From the IMG/VR virus record IMGVR_UViG_3300035670_000945, positions 1 through 30,460 of that record: a DNA stretch of 30,460 nt, one strand, 5' to 3'. Positions within the stretch are counted from its first letter, which is position 1, and every line of letters begins with the position of its first letter. Shown one piece after another: positions 1 through 9,679 of the stretch. The notes beneath the pieces are model-generated. The model was not told the origin of the DNA and made no database searches. It saw only the letters and a program-made list of their open reading frames with translations. The DNA comes from a virus. Position numbers and translations under genes: made by a program.

Positions 1-127
1 ACGCTTATAACGTAGCAAATGGAAATAAATAGTACAATCATATTCGAAAAGAACTGGAGCGCACTTCAAGAAAAAGGGGTGCGTTTTGTTATTAATGAAG
101 GTGGTTCGCGTTCAAGTAAGACCTACT
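1..127. repeat. Terminal overlap, left copy
   Basis: Bases 1-127 are identical to bases 30334-30460. A direct overlap at the two ends of a contig is what assemblers leave when a molecule is circular or circularly permuted. The exact length of 127 is also a common maximum k-mer size, so it is probably an assembly trace and not a biological terminal repeat. Joining the ends gives a circle of about 30,333 bp and makes the small and large terminase genes adjacent. Confidence 0.95.
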
Positions 128-1170
128 CACTTTGTCAAATGGTTATCGTCTATTGTTTGCAAAACCCTAACAAGGTAGTGAGTATCATTAGAAAGACTTT
201 CCCGGCATTACGTGCAACTGTTATGCGTGACTTCTTAGAAATACTAAAAGACTTAGACATCTATGAAAAGACGAATCACAATATGTCTGAGAACATTTAT
301 AGGTTTCCAAACGGAAGTATAGTAGAGTTCTTCTCCGTAGACGACGAACAAAAGATTAGAGGGCGTAAACGTGACATAGCGTGGTGTAATGAAGCTAACG
401 AACTATTCTACGATGATTTCACTCAGTTGAATATGAGAACCGAAACTAAGCTAATATTCGACTACAACCCTTCGGATAGTTCGAGTTGGTTATACGAGTT
501 ACCAAAAGACGAATCAATACTAATCAAGTCCACTTATAAAGATAATCCATTTCTACCTGAAACTATAAAACGTCAGATAGAGGACTTAAAACGAACTGAC
601 GAAGCCTTATATCAAATTTACGCACTCGGAGAAAAAGCCATTAGCAAATCTAACATCTATTCTAATTGGACATTCATAACGCATAGACCCGCTAAATTTA
701 CTTCTTATGTCTATGGCTTAGACTTCGGATATAACCACCCCACAGCATTAATGAGGGTGTACTGGAGAGATAATGACATTTACATAGAACCGATTATTTA
801 CGAGTCATATTTGACTACTTCGAATCTCATAGAGAAAATGAAGATACTAAAAGTCGAAGAGAATGTAGAGATATTAGCTGACTACTCAAGACCCGAAATA
901 ATACAGGAAATGAACAACAGCGGTTTCAATGTCTTAAACGCTAACAAGGTAGTTAAAAAGGGTATTGACAATGTAAAGACCTTCGGAGTATTTTGTCAAG
1001 ATATACCCTACTTAAAAAAAGAATACGAGAACTACAAGTGGAAAAAGATAGGCGACAACATAACTGACGAACCTATCAAGTTATATGACGATGCTATGGA
1101 TGCTGTGAGATATGCGACTACGTACATAAAAGAAAACTATTACACAGACGATAGCTACATAGCCTTCTAA
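19..1170 (+). CDS. terL: Terminase large subunit (PBSX/Terminase_3-like)
   Basis: This is the ATP-driven DNA packaging motor with a C-terminal RNase H-like nuclease that cuts phage DNA and loads it through the portal. The 383-residue length is normal for the family. The Walker A loop GGSRSSKTY is at residues 28-36 and the Walker B-like DIAWCNEAN at 119-127. Nuclease acidic residues appear in YGLDFGYNH (D235), EILADYS (D288) and YDDAMDAVRY (D357, D358, D361). The ATG at 19 overlaps the end of a 45-codon ORF that starts at 30228 in the circular genome. The small terminase lies just before that. It is followed not by the portal but by tail genes, which is unusual. The Terminase_3 assignment is from motif recognition. 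Confidence 0.95.
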   Translation: MEINSTIIFEKNWSALQEKGVRFVINEGGSRSSKTYSLCQMVIVYCLQNPNKVVSIIRKTFPALRATVMRDFLEILKDLDIYEKTNHNMSENIYRFPNGSIVEFFSVDDEQKIRGRKRDIAWCNEANELFYDDFTQLNMRTETKLIFDYNPSDSSSWLYELPKDESILIKSTYKDNPFLPETIKRQIEDLKRTDEALYQIYALGEKAISKSNIYSNWTFITHRPAKFTSYVYGLDFGYNHPTALMRVYWRDNDIYIEPIIYESYLTTSNLIEKMKILKVEENVEILADYSRPEIIQEMNNSGFNVLNANKVVKKGIDNVKTFGVFCQDIPYLKKEYENYKWKKIGDNITDEPIKLYDDAMDAVRYATTYIKENYYTDDSYIAF

Positions 1171-1191
1171 AAACACGAATAAAAACGCTTT

Positions 1192-1199
1192 TAATATAG
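1192..1199 (+). promoter_or_regulatory. TAATATAG element before the 1202 gene
   Basis: An exact TAATATAG lies two bases before the ATG of the first tail gene, in a 31-base gap that also carries AAAACACGAAT. The same octamer precedes the genes at 5476, 7823, 11668 and 14277. It differs from the TAnnTTTG box of the host promoters. I infer a late promoter -10 element that would give a nearly leaderless mRNA. A translational signal is the alternative. Confidence 0.55.
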
Positions 1200-1201
1200 T
1201 T

Positions 1202-2689
1202 ATGGCAATATCAATAATCGCAGAACCACAAGATTTAACTCCAGCTTATAACGAGTGTAAATTCATAATAGATAGCACTAACGTAAACAATCAAGGCTTC
1301 AGGTATATCTTCGACATATACGAAAGCGGAACGTCTAACAAAATAGCTGAATATAGAATCCTCCCCGATTTAAATGGCTATGGAGAACAAGACCTATCTA
1401 AACTTTTAAGTAGCCAAGTAAGCTACAACTTTAATCCGTCTATTACTACGTTCTACGATGCGGATAACTGCTACTACAAATACGACGTTAAGTTTGGTGA
1501 GGAGTATCTAACTAAGACTTCTTACACGTCTTCTTTAACGAATAGTTCCGGGAACGTAAGAATAAACGTATCGAACACTTTTGTAGTAGGTGACCAAGTA
1601 GTTATCTATCAAACAGACGGAGGATTAGCGAATCCAACATTAGAGGGTTTACATACTGTTATCGCTCAAGGTGTAGGTTATTTAGTAGTAGACGCGCTTT
1701 GGTCAGATGTAACGGATGCAACTATTGACGGAGATGTTTTGTATGCTGACAATCGAAAGACTATTACAAGGGACATAACTACTACTTTAGATAAATATGT
1801 TTTCAATGGAGCGGTTAAATGGGTAGACTTTCCGTTTTACGATAACACGGATTATGTACTCGATAACACTAACGCTTTATTCCTAACCAACCAACCTTTA
1901 AGCTTTCATTGTACATTAGGTCAAGACCTTTGGTTAAACCTACGCGACAACGGAGTAAAAGTAAACGAAAGAGTTTACTTCGAAAATAGCAACGGAGATG
2001 TTTTCTACAAGTCTATAAGTGGTGACGAATATATAAAAGGTGTAGCAGTAGGCTGTAACAACTTCGGCACGTTAACTTTGGTTTCAGGAACTGCTGGACT
2101 AATAAAAGGCGATACTGAATATTACGATGTTTACTATGCGGATTCTTTAGTTATAACGCAACGTAGCGCGAAATATAGAATTTATGTAGATAGACGAATA
2201 CTAATATCTGAAACACACATTTTGTTTTTAGATAGAATGGGTAGTCTAAGTAGTTTTGCTTTTCAGCTTAAAAACTATGAACGCGGAAACATCACGCGAG
2301 AAACTTACAACAAGGATGTTCAAGGTTTTGTTAGTGGTGGCGAGTGGTCTTATAAGACTTATGAACAAGGCTTCGTTAATTACAATACTCAAGTCACTAA
2401 AGACTACGACTTGAACACGAATTGGATGACTGAGAACGAGGGTATTTATTTCCAAGAATTACTTACGTCACCACAAACGTGGGTAAAGAACGTAACTTAC
2501 CGAATCACGGAAGACTTACTAAATAGATACGACGAAACTGGTTGTATTATACGCATACCTGAATCTACCGAGTATTTAAGTTGTAATGTATTAACAAACA
2601 ACTTCGAAGTATTTAAGCAACGAAATAAGAACTTGATTAAACAAAGCATTTCAGTAAGGTTATCAAATAACGACATAATCAATGGTTAA
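1202..2689 (+). CDS. Probable tail/baseplate structural protein
   Basis: A 495-residue protein rich in Asn, Thr, Tyr and Asp, with no transmembrane segment and no enzymatic motif I recognise. The composition suggests a beta-rich virion protein. It is the first gene of a block leading to the tape measure gene and overlaps the next gene by 8 bases, so the two are translationally coupled. That next gene looks like a baseplate or fibre protein, so a distal tail or baseplate role is the most reasonable reading. Its start is supported by the TAATATAG element two bases upstream and by the absence of another good start. The precise function is unknown. Confidence 0.6.
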   Translation: MAISIIAEPQDLTPAYNECKFIIDSTNVNNQGFRYIFDIYESGTSNKIAEYRILPDLNGYGEQDLSKLLSSQVSYNFNPSITTFYDADNCYYKYDVKFGEEYLTKTSYTSSLTNSSGNVRINVSNTFVVGDQVVIYQTDGGLANPTLEGLHTVIAQGVGYLVVDALWSDVTDATIDGDVLYADNRKTITRDITTTLDKYVFNGAVKWVDFPFYDNTDYVLDNTNALFLTNQPLSFHCTLGQDLWLNLRDNGVKVNERVYFENSNGDVFYKSISGDEYIKGVAVGCNNFGTLTLVSGTAGLIKGDTEYYDVYYADSLVITQRSAKYRIYVDRRILISETHILFLDRMGSLSSFAFQLKNYERGNITRETYNKDVQGFVSGGEWSYKTYEQGFVNYNTQVTKDYDLNTNWMTENEGIYFQELLTSPQTWVKNVTYRITEDLLNRYDETGCIIRIPESTEYLSCNVLTNNFEVFKQRNKNLIKQSISVRLSNNDIING

Positions 2690-5462
2690 AATCGTATTAG
2701 AAAACGGAACGCTTGACATTAGAGAAGATGTTAAGTTTCCTTTGAATTTTAGTATAGGAGATATTAGGGACATATCCAAAAGAACGGGAACATTCTCAAA
2801 GACTATTATCGCTACCGGTACTAAGAACAATCACGAGTTATTAGGGCATTACTACGATGTAAATATTCAGTCGGGGACATTTAACATAAACACTATTACA
2901 AAGTGTCAAGTAATTCAAAACGGAGTTCCTGTATTAGAAGATGCGTTGATTCAATTAACAGGTGTTATAAAGAAGCAAAACACGAACGCCTACGAAGACG
3001 AAGTTAACTACGAATTGTTAATAAAAGATTCTAAAGTTGAGTTCTTCACTCAGATAGCAAACAAGGAATTAACGGATTTAGATTTCTCAGATTTAAACCA
3101 CACTTTAGATAGTGCCTTTGTAGTTAGTTCTTTTAGCAACTCAGTAGCTGACGGATATAAATACATCCTTCCCTATTCAGATGACAACACGTATAGACTA
3201 AACGAGTTTAAACCGGCTATTTACGCTAAGACGTATTTCGATAGGATATTCTCAAATGCTGGTTTCTCTTATACGTGGAATGGACTTCAAGACGCTAAGT
3301 TTGATAAATTACTAATTCCTTACAATGGCGATGTTGAACAAGCGAATGTAGATTCTTACAAGGTAATTGCTAATAATACGTGGACTACTTCGTATGTAAG
3401 TCCTATAGGGCAAAATCCTACGTTCTACGAGGTTATAGATTCGTGGACTGAGGTGTTAGATTCAGCGGGTTCTTTCGACCCTATTACCGGTGTTTATACT
3501 GCGCCATTATACACGGACACTACGCAAGGTCAATACTATAATTTTAAGCTATCTTACACGGCTGACATTAACTTAGATAATACAAGTGGTGGTAATGCTT
3601 ATTCAGTAAGTCAACAGCAAGGTACAATAGTCCCTGAAGACAGATACTACAAGTTACATTTTAGGCTAATAAAAAACGGAAGCACTATCGTAGGTCAATA
3701 CACTATATCCGGGTTCGGTGTTTTCTTTGATGCCTCAAATCCTTTGCCTAATGGATTGACTACCTTAGCAAGTTTTTCGCAAGTTGTCAATATTCCTACA
3801 AACCAAAACATTTTACCTACTGACACAATCGAAGTTCAAGTTGGATTAAGTTTTGTTTCAAATGATACCGCAAACACTTTTTGGCGTAATGCAGCTGCAC
3901 CAGCATCAGGCGCTTTAGCGCAAGTAAACCACGAAGTAGATGTTACGAGTTTACAACTTGAAATCTTACCTAACAACGCTCCGAACTTATACAATGGAGT
4001 TGTAGCTGTAGGCGGGTATGTTCCTTCTAAGATTAAGCAAAGTGATTTCGTTAAGTCTATATTTCAGATGTTCAATTTGTACGTAGAAATAGACGAAGAC
4101 CAACCTAACAACCTAATCTTAGAACATAGAGATAACTACTACGATAATGGAGCGGTAAAAGATTGGACTTATAAGTTAGCAAAAGACCGAGAACAAAACC
4201 TACAATTTTTACCTGAAGTTACTTCTAAGAAATTAAGACTTACTTACAAAGCTGACAAGGATAGTCCTAACACGATATTTACGGATATAACAAATGAGAT
4301 TTACGGACAAATAGAATACACTTTCGATAATGAGTATGTTCGAGATACTGACGTTAAAGAATTGGTGTTTAGTCCTACGCCTATAGTAAGAACTATTTTC
4401 GATGCGTATGTCCCTAATATTGCGGGTGCTGCTCCAAAGATTAACATTCGTGTTTTATTAGACGGAGGAAACTTGACTTGTCTGCCTTACGATATTTACG
4501 ATGTTGAGTTTCCTAACACGCCTTCTTTAAACATAGGCACTACAGGAATAACCACCTATCCAGCTGTAGGGCATTTCGACAACCCATTACTACCGACTTT
4601 CGATATTAACTTTGGAACGTGTGACTATTACTATTACGCACCTTCTACGCTTACGAATAACAATCTTTATAACTTATATTGGCGAAGAACTATAAATCAA
4701 ATAAACGTCGGTAAAATGCTTACTGCGTATTTCGATTTAAATGAGTTAGATATTCAGTCATTAAGGTTAAACGACAAAATACGGATTGATAATTCTTGGT
4801 GGAATATCAACAAAGTGATTGACTACGATGCTAACGGGACATCGTTAACCAAAGTAGAGTTGATAAGTGTAGATAGTGAGATTGAGTTAGTTCCATTTCA
4901 GACGGGTAACGGAACGCCATTAGAAGACACGATAGTTGCGGTGAGTAGTGATAGCGTTGTAAAAACACGAACACAACAAAGCAACGTAATCTTAGGTAAC
5001 GCAGACGTAAAAGGTAGAGGTAACGTAATAGGACAAAACGTAAAAGCTGTAGTAGAAGGTAACGGACAAGCCTTAGCAGAAGACGGAATAACAACAAAGA
5101 ATCTACAAGTAGAAACCATAAACGGACAAAGCGTATCTAATGCTTTACCTACCTATTCAAAGTACATAGCTAACATTAGTCAAACTGGAACTAATGACCC
5201 TACGTTAAGCATACTTGAAAATGATTTAGGCGATTTAGTTTTTACTCGTGCTGCCATAGGTAGATATGAAGCTACGTTAACGGGTGCTTTTCCTACACAG
5301 GGACAAGTTTACTTAATGGTTTCAAATAGTCAAGTAGATACTTATTTAAGAATCTTTTGGACTTCTACGGACACTATCGAAATACGGACACTTGATTTCA
5401 CCAATACGTTAACCGATGGTTTATTAGATTACAATACTTTAGAAATACGTGTCTACCCTTAA
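2682..5462 (+). CDS. Large baseplate/tail fibre protein with C-terminal fibre-tip domain
   Basis: The largest gene of the window (926 residues). The N-terminal half looks beta-rich and baseplate-like. Residues around 770-830 form a Gly/Asn/Val-rich stretch containing NADVKGRGNVIGQNVK, which looks like a short beta-helical shaft ending in a TKNLQVETINGQSV linker. The last 100 residues begin YIANISQTGTNDPT and contain LTGAFP. They resemble a small beta-sandwich tip domain that I recall at the C-termini of many Bacteroidota phage and host surface proteins. This suggests a central fibre or receptor-binding role. It overlaps the preceding gene by 8 bases, and a TAATATAG element follows its stop. 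Structural role fairly sure, exact position in the tail inferred. Confidence 0.65.
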   Translation: MVKIVLENGTLDIREDVKFPLNFSIGDIRDISKRTGTFSKTIIATGTKNNHELLGHYYDVNIQSGTFNINTITKCQVIQNGVPVLEDALIQLTGVIKKQNTNAYEDEVNYELLIKDSKVEFFTQIANKELTDLDFSDLNHTLDSAFVVSSFSNSVADGYKYILPYSDDNTYRLNEFKPAIYAKTYFDRIFSNAGFSYTWNGLQDAKFDKLLIPYNGDVEQANVDSYKVIANNTWTTSYVSPIGQNPTFYEVIDSWTEVLDSAGSFDPITGVYTAPLYTDTTQGQYYNFKLSYTADINLDNTSGGNAYSVSQQQGTIVPEDRYYKLHFRLIKNGSTIVGQYTISGFGVFFDASNPLPNGLTTLASFSQVVNIPTNQNILPTDTIEVQVGLSFVSNDTANTFWRNAAAPASGALAQVNHEVDVTSLQLEILPNNAPNLYNGVVAVGGYVPSKIKQSDFVKSIFQMFNLYVEIDEDQPNNLILEHRDNYYDNGAVKDWTYKLAKDREQNLQFLPEVTSKKLRLTYKADKDSPNTIFTDITNEIYGQIEYTFDNEYVRDTDVKELVFSPTPIVRTIFDAYVPNIAGAAPKINIRVLLDGGNLTCLPYDIYDVEFPNTPSLNIGTTGITTYPAVGHFDNPLLPTFDINFGTCDYYYYAPSTLTNNNLYNLYWRRTINQINVGKMLTAYFDLNELDIQSLRLNDKIRIDNSWWNINKVIDYDANGTSLTKVELISVDSEIELVPFQTGNGTPLEDTIVAVSSDSVVKTRTQQSNVILGNADVKGRGNVIGQNVKAVVEGNGQALAEDGITTKNLQVETINGQSVSNALPTYSKYIANISQTGTNDPTLSILENDLGDLVFTRAAIGRYEATLTGAFPTQGQVYLMVSNSQVDTYLRIFWTSTDTIEIRTLDFTNTLTDGLLDYNTLEIRVYP

Positions 5463-5464
5463 TT

Positions 5465-5472
5465 TAATATAG
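5465..5472 (+). promoter_or_regulatory. TAATATAG element before the tape measure gene
   Basis: An exact TAATATAG three bases before the ATG of the tape measure gene, inside a 13-base gap. This is the second of five identical copies placed the same way. Confidence 0.5.
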
Positions 5473-5475
5473 TTT

Positions 5476-7353
5476 ATGAATCAAGTTGAAATTCCTTTAA
5501 AACTCACGGGTATAGGCGCAATCAAAAAAGAATTGCGTGATTTAAAAGGTCAGATAGCAAATGCTACTGACCCAGAACAAATGACAAAACTCGCGCAAAG
5601 AGCGGGTGAATTAGCCGACCAATTAAAAGACGCAAACGAACAAGTAGCAATCTTTAACAGCGGTTCGAGGTTTGAGGCTGCGTCTAATGCTTTTGGAATG
5701 ATTAAGCAAGACTTAATGTCTTTAGATTTCGAAGGTGCTGCGCAAAAGGCTAAGGTATTTCAAACTGCTATGGCTGGAATAAGCGGTAAGGATATAACAG
5801 GAGCGTTTAAAGGATTGATAAGCACTGTTAGCACGTTAGGGCAAACGTTTGTAAGATTCGGAGTTATGTTATTGACTAATCCTATTTTCTTACTTGTGGC
5901 TGTTATAGGTGCTATCGTTGCGGGTGTAGTTATTTTCTTAAATAAAATAGGTCTTTTAGGAAAAGCATTTGATTTATTAATGATTCCTGTAAACGCAGCT
6001 ATTCAAGGTTTTAAAGATATGACTGATTGGTTAGGATTAACTGACCACGCTGGAGAAGAAGCTGCGAAGAATGAAGAGGCGCGTCAAGAAAAACTTGCTA
6101 AATTACAGCAAGAAAAAATGGACAATATGATGTTAGAGTTTGAACGTCAAAAACAATTAGAAGAAGCTATTGAAAATAGGCAAAAAGCAGAGATTGCTTT
6201 ATTAGAATCACAAGGTAAGTCAGCTCAAGAGTTAAAACGTATAATGGCGCAACAGCAATTAGACGAAGCCAAAATGAGTAAGGAAAGATTAGATAATATA
6301 ACTAAAGGCGCAAAAACTTGGTTTAAATCATCTGAATCTGCAATAGTAGAATATGATACTAAAATAATTGAGGCTCAAACTAACTTAAATAACGTAATAA
6401 AAGAAGGAGCAGAAAAGTACAAAGAATATCAAAAAGCGCGTATAGAAGCATCGCGATTAATTAGAGATTTAGAATTAAGCTTAATAAAAGACGCTACTGA
6501 AAGAGAACTACAAGAAAATCAAGTTAAGTATCAACGCTTAATTAATGACACTAAGACAAACGAGAAATTAAAAGCTGAAGAAAAGAAAAAGATAACTCAA
6601 TTATATGCTCAGATTCAAGCAGAAGAAGAAAAAAAGATTCAACAGAAAGCAAAAGACGAGCAATTAAAACAAGCTACTGAGTTGGCTGATGCATTAAATG
6701 CTGTTACTGAACAAAACAAAAATAAAAAATTAGCAGCTAATTTAGCAGAAATACAATCTCAAAAAGAAAAAGCTGAAAAGCTAAAAGAGTATAACGATGC
6801 GTTAATAGAATCTGAGAAAGGTTTATTCGATGCAAGGTTAGGATTTGCAAAAGGTTTGATTTCAGGGTTAACTGAATTAGCTGGAGAAAACAAGAAAATA
6901 GCAAACGCATTGTTTTTAGTAGATAAGGCTTTAGCTATTGGAGAAATAATCGTAAATACACAACGAGAAATATCCGGTTATTGGTCTAATCCTACGTGGA
7001 AACTTCTCCCGGATGGCGGTACGGCATTGGCTACAAGTGCTTCAACTGCTGCTAAAATACGTGCAGCTACTTCTATAGCTTCTATCGCTGCATCAACTAT
7101 ATCTAAGTTCATAGGTGGTGGAGGTGGTTCTATACCTTCGGGTGGTGGTGGCTCTGCTCCAACTGCAACAGCTACGGCACAAGCTACACCGGCAGTAAAT
7201 CTATTCGGTAAAGGTAATCAACTTAATCAAGTGGGTGCGCCTACAAGCGTAGAAACGAACCAAAATATAACAGTACAAGCGGTAGTAAGTGAAACCGATG
7301 TGACTACTACACAAACGAAAATTGATAAAATAAAAAAGAACGCTGAGTTATGA
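5476..7353 (+). CDS. Tail tape measure protein
   Basis: The 625-residue protein has the usual tape measure layout. It has an amphipathic N-terminus, a strongly hydrophobic stretch at about 127-160 (LLTNPIFLLVAVIGAIVAG) that may enter the host membrane, and a long charged coiled coil at about 190-440. A second mixed hydrophobic region follows, then a Gly/Ser/Ala/Thr-rich C-terminus with GGGGG. In tailed phages the length of this protein sets tail length at about 0.15 nm per residue. That would predict a tail near 90-95 nm, typical of a siphovirus. It lies between the baseplate genes and a small tail gene that it overlaps by 4 bases. The order baseplate-tape measure is reversed relative to many siphoviruses. 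Confidence 0.85.
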   Translation: MNQVEIPLKLTGIGAIKKELRDLKGQIANATDPEQMTKLAQRAGELADQLKDANEQVAIFNSGSRFEAASNAFGMIKQDLMSLDFEGAAQKAKVFQTAMAGISGKDITGAFKGLISTVSTLGQTFVRFGVMLLTNPIFLLVAVIGAIVAGVVIFLNKIGLLGKAFDLLMIPVNAAIQGFKDMTDWLGLTDHAGEEAAKNEEARQEKLAKLQQEKMDNMMLEFERQKQLEEAIENRQKAEIALLESQGKSAQELKRIMAQQQLDEAKMSKERLDNITKGAKTWFKSSESAIVEYDTKIIEAQTNLNNVIKEGAEKYKEYQKARIEASRLIRDLELSLIKDATERELQENQVKYQRLINDTKTNEKLKAEEKKKITQLYAQIQAEEEKKIQQKAKDEQLKQATELADALNAVTEQNKNKKLAANLAEIQSQKEKAEKLKEYNDALIESEKGLFDARLGFAKGLISGLTELAGENKKIANALFLVDKALAIGEIIVNTQREISGYWSNPTWKLLPDGGTALATSASTAAKIRAATSIASIAASTISKFIGGGGGSIPSGGGGSAPTATATAQATPAVNLFGKGNQLNQVGAPTSVETNQNITVQAVVSETDVTTTQTKIDKIKKNAEL

Positions 7354-7793
7354 CAAGTTACCAAGCCTTAATAAATAAGATTGAAGCATTTTACAACGCA
7401 CACCTACAGGTTAAAAAAGTAGGTAGTGACTTCAAAGAGCAGTTGTTTAATTTTGCTACGAAAGACGAAAAATATCCGATTATCTATATCGTTCCTGTAG
7501 GAAGTACACCTACCGAAAACACGAATATATTTTCTTTAGAGATATATTGCTTTGATATAATACAAAAAGATAGAGCAAACATTAACGTAATACTTTCAGA
7601 TTGTAATCAAATCTTAGTAGACTTAGTAAACTATTTTAGATTCTCAAATGATTATGATTTCGACATAGTTACTGACCCGGTATTTACTCCTTTAAACAAC
7701 GACTTGTTAGATTATGCAGCGGGTTGGTTAATGACTTTAGATGTTGACGTATCTAATTGGACGGATTGTCAAGTGCCATTACAAGGTGAGTAA
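7350..7793 (+). CDS. Probable tail terminator / tail completion protein
   Basis: A 147-residue protein starting in an ATGA overlap with the tape measure gene. The pattern of an N-terminal helix, a central beta-rich part (YPIIYIVPVG, FSLEIYCFDI) and a closing NDLLDYAAGWLMTLDVDV resembles small tail terminator proteins (lambda gpU type). Those cap the tail tube and join it to the neck. There is no catalytic motif. The call rests on size, position and pattern only. A neck protein is the alternative. Confidence 0.45.
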   Translation: MTSYQALINKIEAFYNAHLQVKKVGSDFKEQLFNFATKDEKYPIIYIVPVGSTPTENTNIFSLEIYCFDIIQKDRANINVILSDCNQILVDLVNYFRFSNDYDFDIVTDPVFTPLNNDLLDYAAGWLMTLDVDVSNWTDCQVPLQGE

Positions 7794-7811
7794 CAAAACA
7801 CGAATTTAAAA

Positions 7812-7819
7812 TAATATAG
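7812..7819 (+). promoter_or_regulatory. TAATATAG element before the fibre genes
   Basis: An exact TAATATAG three bases before the ATG at 7823, in a 29-base gap that also carries AAAACACGAAT, as in the gap before 1202. This is the third of five copies. Confidence 0.55.
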
Positions 7820-7822
7820 TTA

Positions 7823-8563
7823 ATGGCAAGAGCAAAGATATCAAAACTTGACCCTAAAGGTGCAGACTTATCTTCTACTGATTTATTCGAGGTTAGTGTT
7901 AATACCGGTAGTGGTTATGATACTTATTTTATTACAGGACAAGAAATAATAAACGGAGGTAGTGGTGTGTATGTTCCTTATACGGGTGCAACTCAAGATG
8001 TTGACTTAGGCGCTAACAAACTTAGTGCTGAATCTGTTTACATTGAAGGAACTAACGGAGCGGGACACTTGCATCTTAAACACCAAAACGCAGACGCTAC
8101 CGCTTCGGGACAATCTACGGCTTTATTTGCTGACGTTAACGGAGATATCAAGTATAAGAACGATAACGACTATTACACGACATTAAAAACATCGTTAAAC
8201 ACAGCGGATAGAGTTTACACGTTTCCTGACGTTTCGGGTGTTGTGGCATTACAAGAAATTATCTTTGATAAGAAAGCGACATCTTACACTTTGGTTTTAG
8301 GTGACGCGTATAAATTAATAGAAATGGAAGTTACAAGTGCTAATACTTTGACTATACCTACAAATGCGAGTGTGCCTTTTCCTTTAGGTACTCAAATTTT
8401 AGTGAGTCAATTAGGCACGGGACAAACAACAATAACTCCATCGGGTGGTGTAACACTACGTTCAAGCGGTGGTAAAACAAAAACGTCTGCTCAGTATTCA
8501 ATGTGTACATTGATAAAAAGAGGGACTAATGAATGGTATTTAAGCGGAGATATAACAACTTAA
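7823..8563 (+). CDS. Tail fibre-like structural protein
   Basis: 246 residues, rich in Thr, Ser, Gly and Asp. Residues about 50-70 carry VYVPYTGATQDVDLGANKLS, a motif I associate with fibre proteins of Bacteroidota phages. The rest alternates short beta strands with turns (VYTFPDVSGVVALQE, GTGQTTITPSGGVTLRSSG), as in trimeric fibre or needle proteins. It opens a unit with its own TAATATAG element, followed by two further surface-type genes. Function inferred: adsorption apparatus or decoration. Confidence 0.6.
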   Translation: MARAKISKLDPKGADLSSTDLFEVSVNTGSGYDTYFITGQEIINGGSGVYVPYTGATQDVDLGANKLSAESVYIEGTNGAGHLHLKHQNADATASGQSTALFADVNGDIKYKNDNDYYTTLKTSLNTADRVYTFPDVSGVVALQEIIFDKKATSYTLVLGDAYKLIEMEVTSANTLTIPTNASVPFPLGTQILVSQLGTGQTTITPSGGVTLRSSGGKTKTSAQYSMCTLIKRGTNEWYLSGDITT

Positions 8564-8573
8564 TAAAAGACGA

Positions 8574-8846
8574 ATGGCAACAAATTTAATGGGCGAATTA
8601 GTAGCGAATAACGGAACATTCATACTAAACAATACTGACGAATATACAGCGTCAATAGACGCTATCGTAGTGCTTGAAGATACTGTTTTCAATGCGGTTA
8701 AAATTGCGGGAGTAGACGTAAAGTCAAGCTACATAGCAACACCGGCAACAGCGGTAAAAGCGGGTGCTATCTTAACACCTACGGCAGACCAAAAGTTTAG
8801 CGGTGTAGATTTAACTTCAGGAAGTGTCGCACTTGTATTGGCTTAA
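8574..8846 (+). CDS. Small structural protein (fibre or decoration), unknown
   Basis: A 90-residue protein with many Ala, Thr, Val and Asn and few charges, predicted beta-rich (GTFILNNTDEYTASIDAIVVLED). It lies 10 bases after the fibre-like gene and 2 bases before the next one, so it is clearly part of the same unit. No family is recognised. The composition resembles small head-fibre or decoration proteins, but this is only an impression. Confidence 0.5.
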   Translation: MATNLMGELVANNGTFILNNTDEYTASIDAIVVLEDTVFNAVKIAGVDVKSSYIATPATAVKAGAILTPTADQKFSGVDLTSGSVALVLA

Positions 8847-8848
8847 TT

Positions 8849-9679
8849 ATGTATGGATACGGAAATAGTATGTTCTTAGCAACACACGGAATATTAGCAA
8901 GGTCAGGAGGTGGCGGTGGTATCGACCCCGATGCACAAGCATTCATAACAGCAGCTTCAATAACAGACCCTACACAACAAAGTGCTATTAATCAGTTAGT
9001 AGTTGACTTAAAAGGGTATTCTATTTGGAGTAAAATGAAGGCTTTGTATCCGTTTGTTGGTGGGACAGCCTCAACTCACAAATACAACTTAAAAGACCCA
9101 AGAGATTTAGATGCTGCATTTAGATTAGTGTTTAATGGTGGAATTACGCATTCTTCAACAGGAGCATTAGCAAATGGAACAAATGGTTATGCAGATAGCT
9201 TTTTAAACTATTCGACATATTTAACAAATTCTAATTTGCATTTTTCTTGGTATTCAAGGACAGCAGCAACAAATGGTGCTTTTTCTTGTGAAATGATTCC
9301 AACAGGTAACTATACAGCAAATAATTGGTCAACTTTTAGGATAAACAATAAAATTTCAGGAAATGCTTATTTTTCTGCTGGTGATGACAATGCGGCTGCA
9401 ACAGTTAGTAATACTCAAAGCGGTTTTTTTATAGGTAGTGAAACAGCATCAAATTCAAGAAAATTATATCGTAATGGTTCATCAATAGCAACAAATACAA
9501 CTAATGATACAAGTGCATTACCAAATGTGAATTTAAAATTTTGGGGTAATACATTAGCTCAATATTCAGCTAATAATTGTGCCTTTGCATCAATAGGAGA
9601 TGGTTTAACAGATACTGAAGCAGCTAACTTTTACACAGCAGTACAAGCATTTCAAACAGCATTAAATAGAAACGTATAA
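8849..9679 (+). CDS. Probable receptor-binding/tail fibre tip protein
   Basis: 276 residues. A Gly-rich hinge (RSGGGGGIDPD) at about 18-28 is followed by a short helical part (TDPTQQSAINQLVVDLKG) and then a beta-rich domain (about 60-260). That domain resembles the LamG/concanavalin-like sandwich of phage receptor-binding proteins: KLYRNGSSIA, LKFWGN, ASIGDGLTDTEAANFY. Its last base is the first base of the next ATG. From about 9000 on, codon use shifts: the ACG and GAC triplets common in neighbours become rare and ACA, AAT and TCA dominate. This suggests an exchanged host-range module. The LamG-like fold is inferred, not shown. Confidence 0.55.
   Translation: MYGYGNSMFLATHGILARSGGGGGIDPDAQAFITAASITDPTQQSAINQLVVDLKGYSIWSKMKALYPFVGGTASTHKYNLKDPRDLDAAFRLVFNGGITHSSTGALANGTNGYADSFLNYSTYLTNSNLHFSWYSRTAATNGAFSCEMIPTGNYTANNWSTFRINNKISGNAYFSAGDDNAAATVSNTQSGFFIGSETASNSRKLYRNGSSIATNTTNDTSALPNVNLKFWGNTLAQYSANNCAFASIGDGLTDTEAANFYTAVQAFQTALNRNV

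Noticed and set aside
1-127. Direct terminal repeats of a T7-like genome
   Set aside because: The overlap begins just before a coding start, its length equals a usual assembly k-mer, and a packaging system with small and large terminase does not need it. Assembly overlap is the simpler reading.
4831-5119. Long minus-strand open frames opposite the baseplate protein
   Set aside because: They are Leu/Arg-rich or low-complexity, lie opposite a well-supported gene and reflect its codon pattern. No start context or neighbour supports them.
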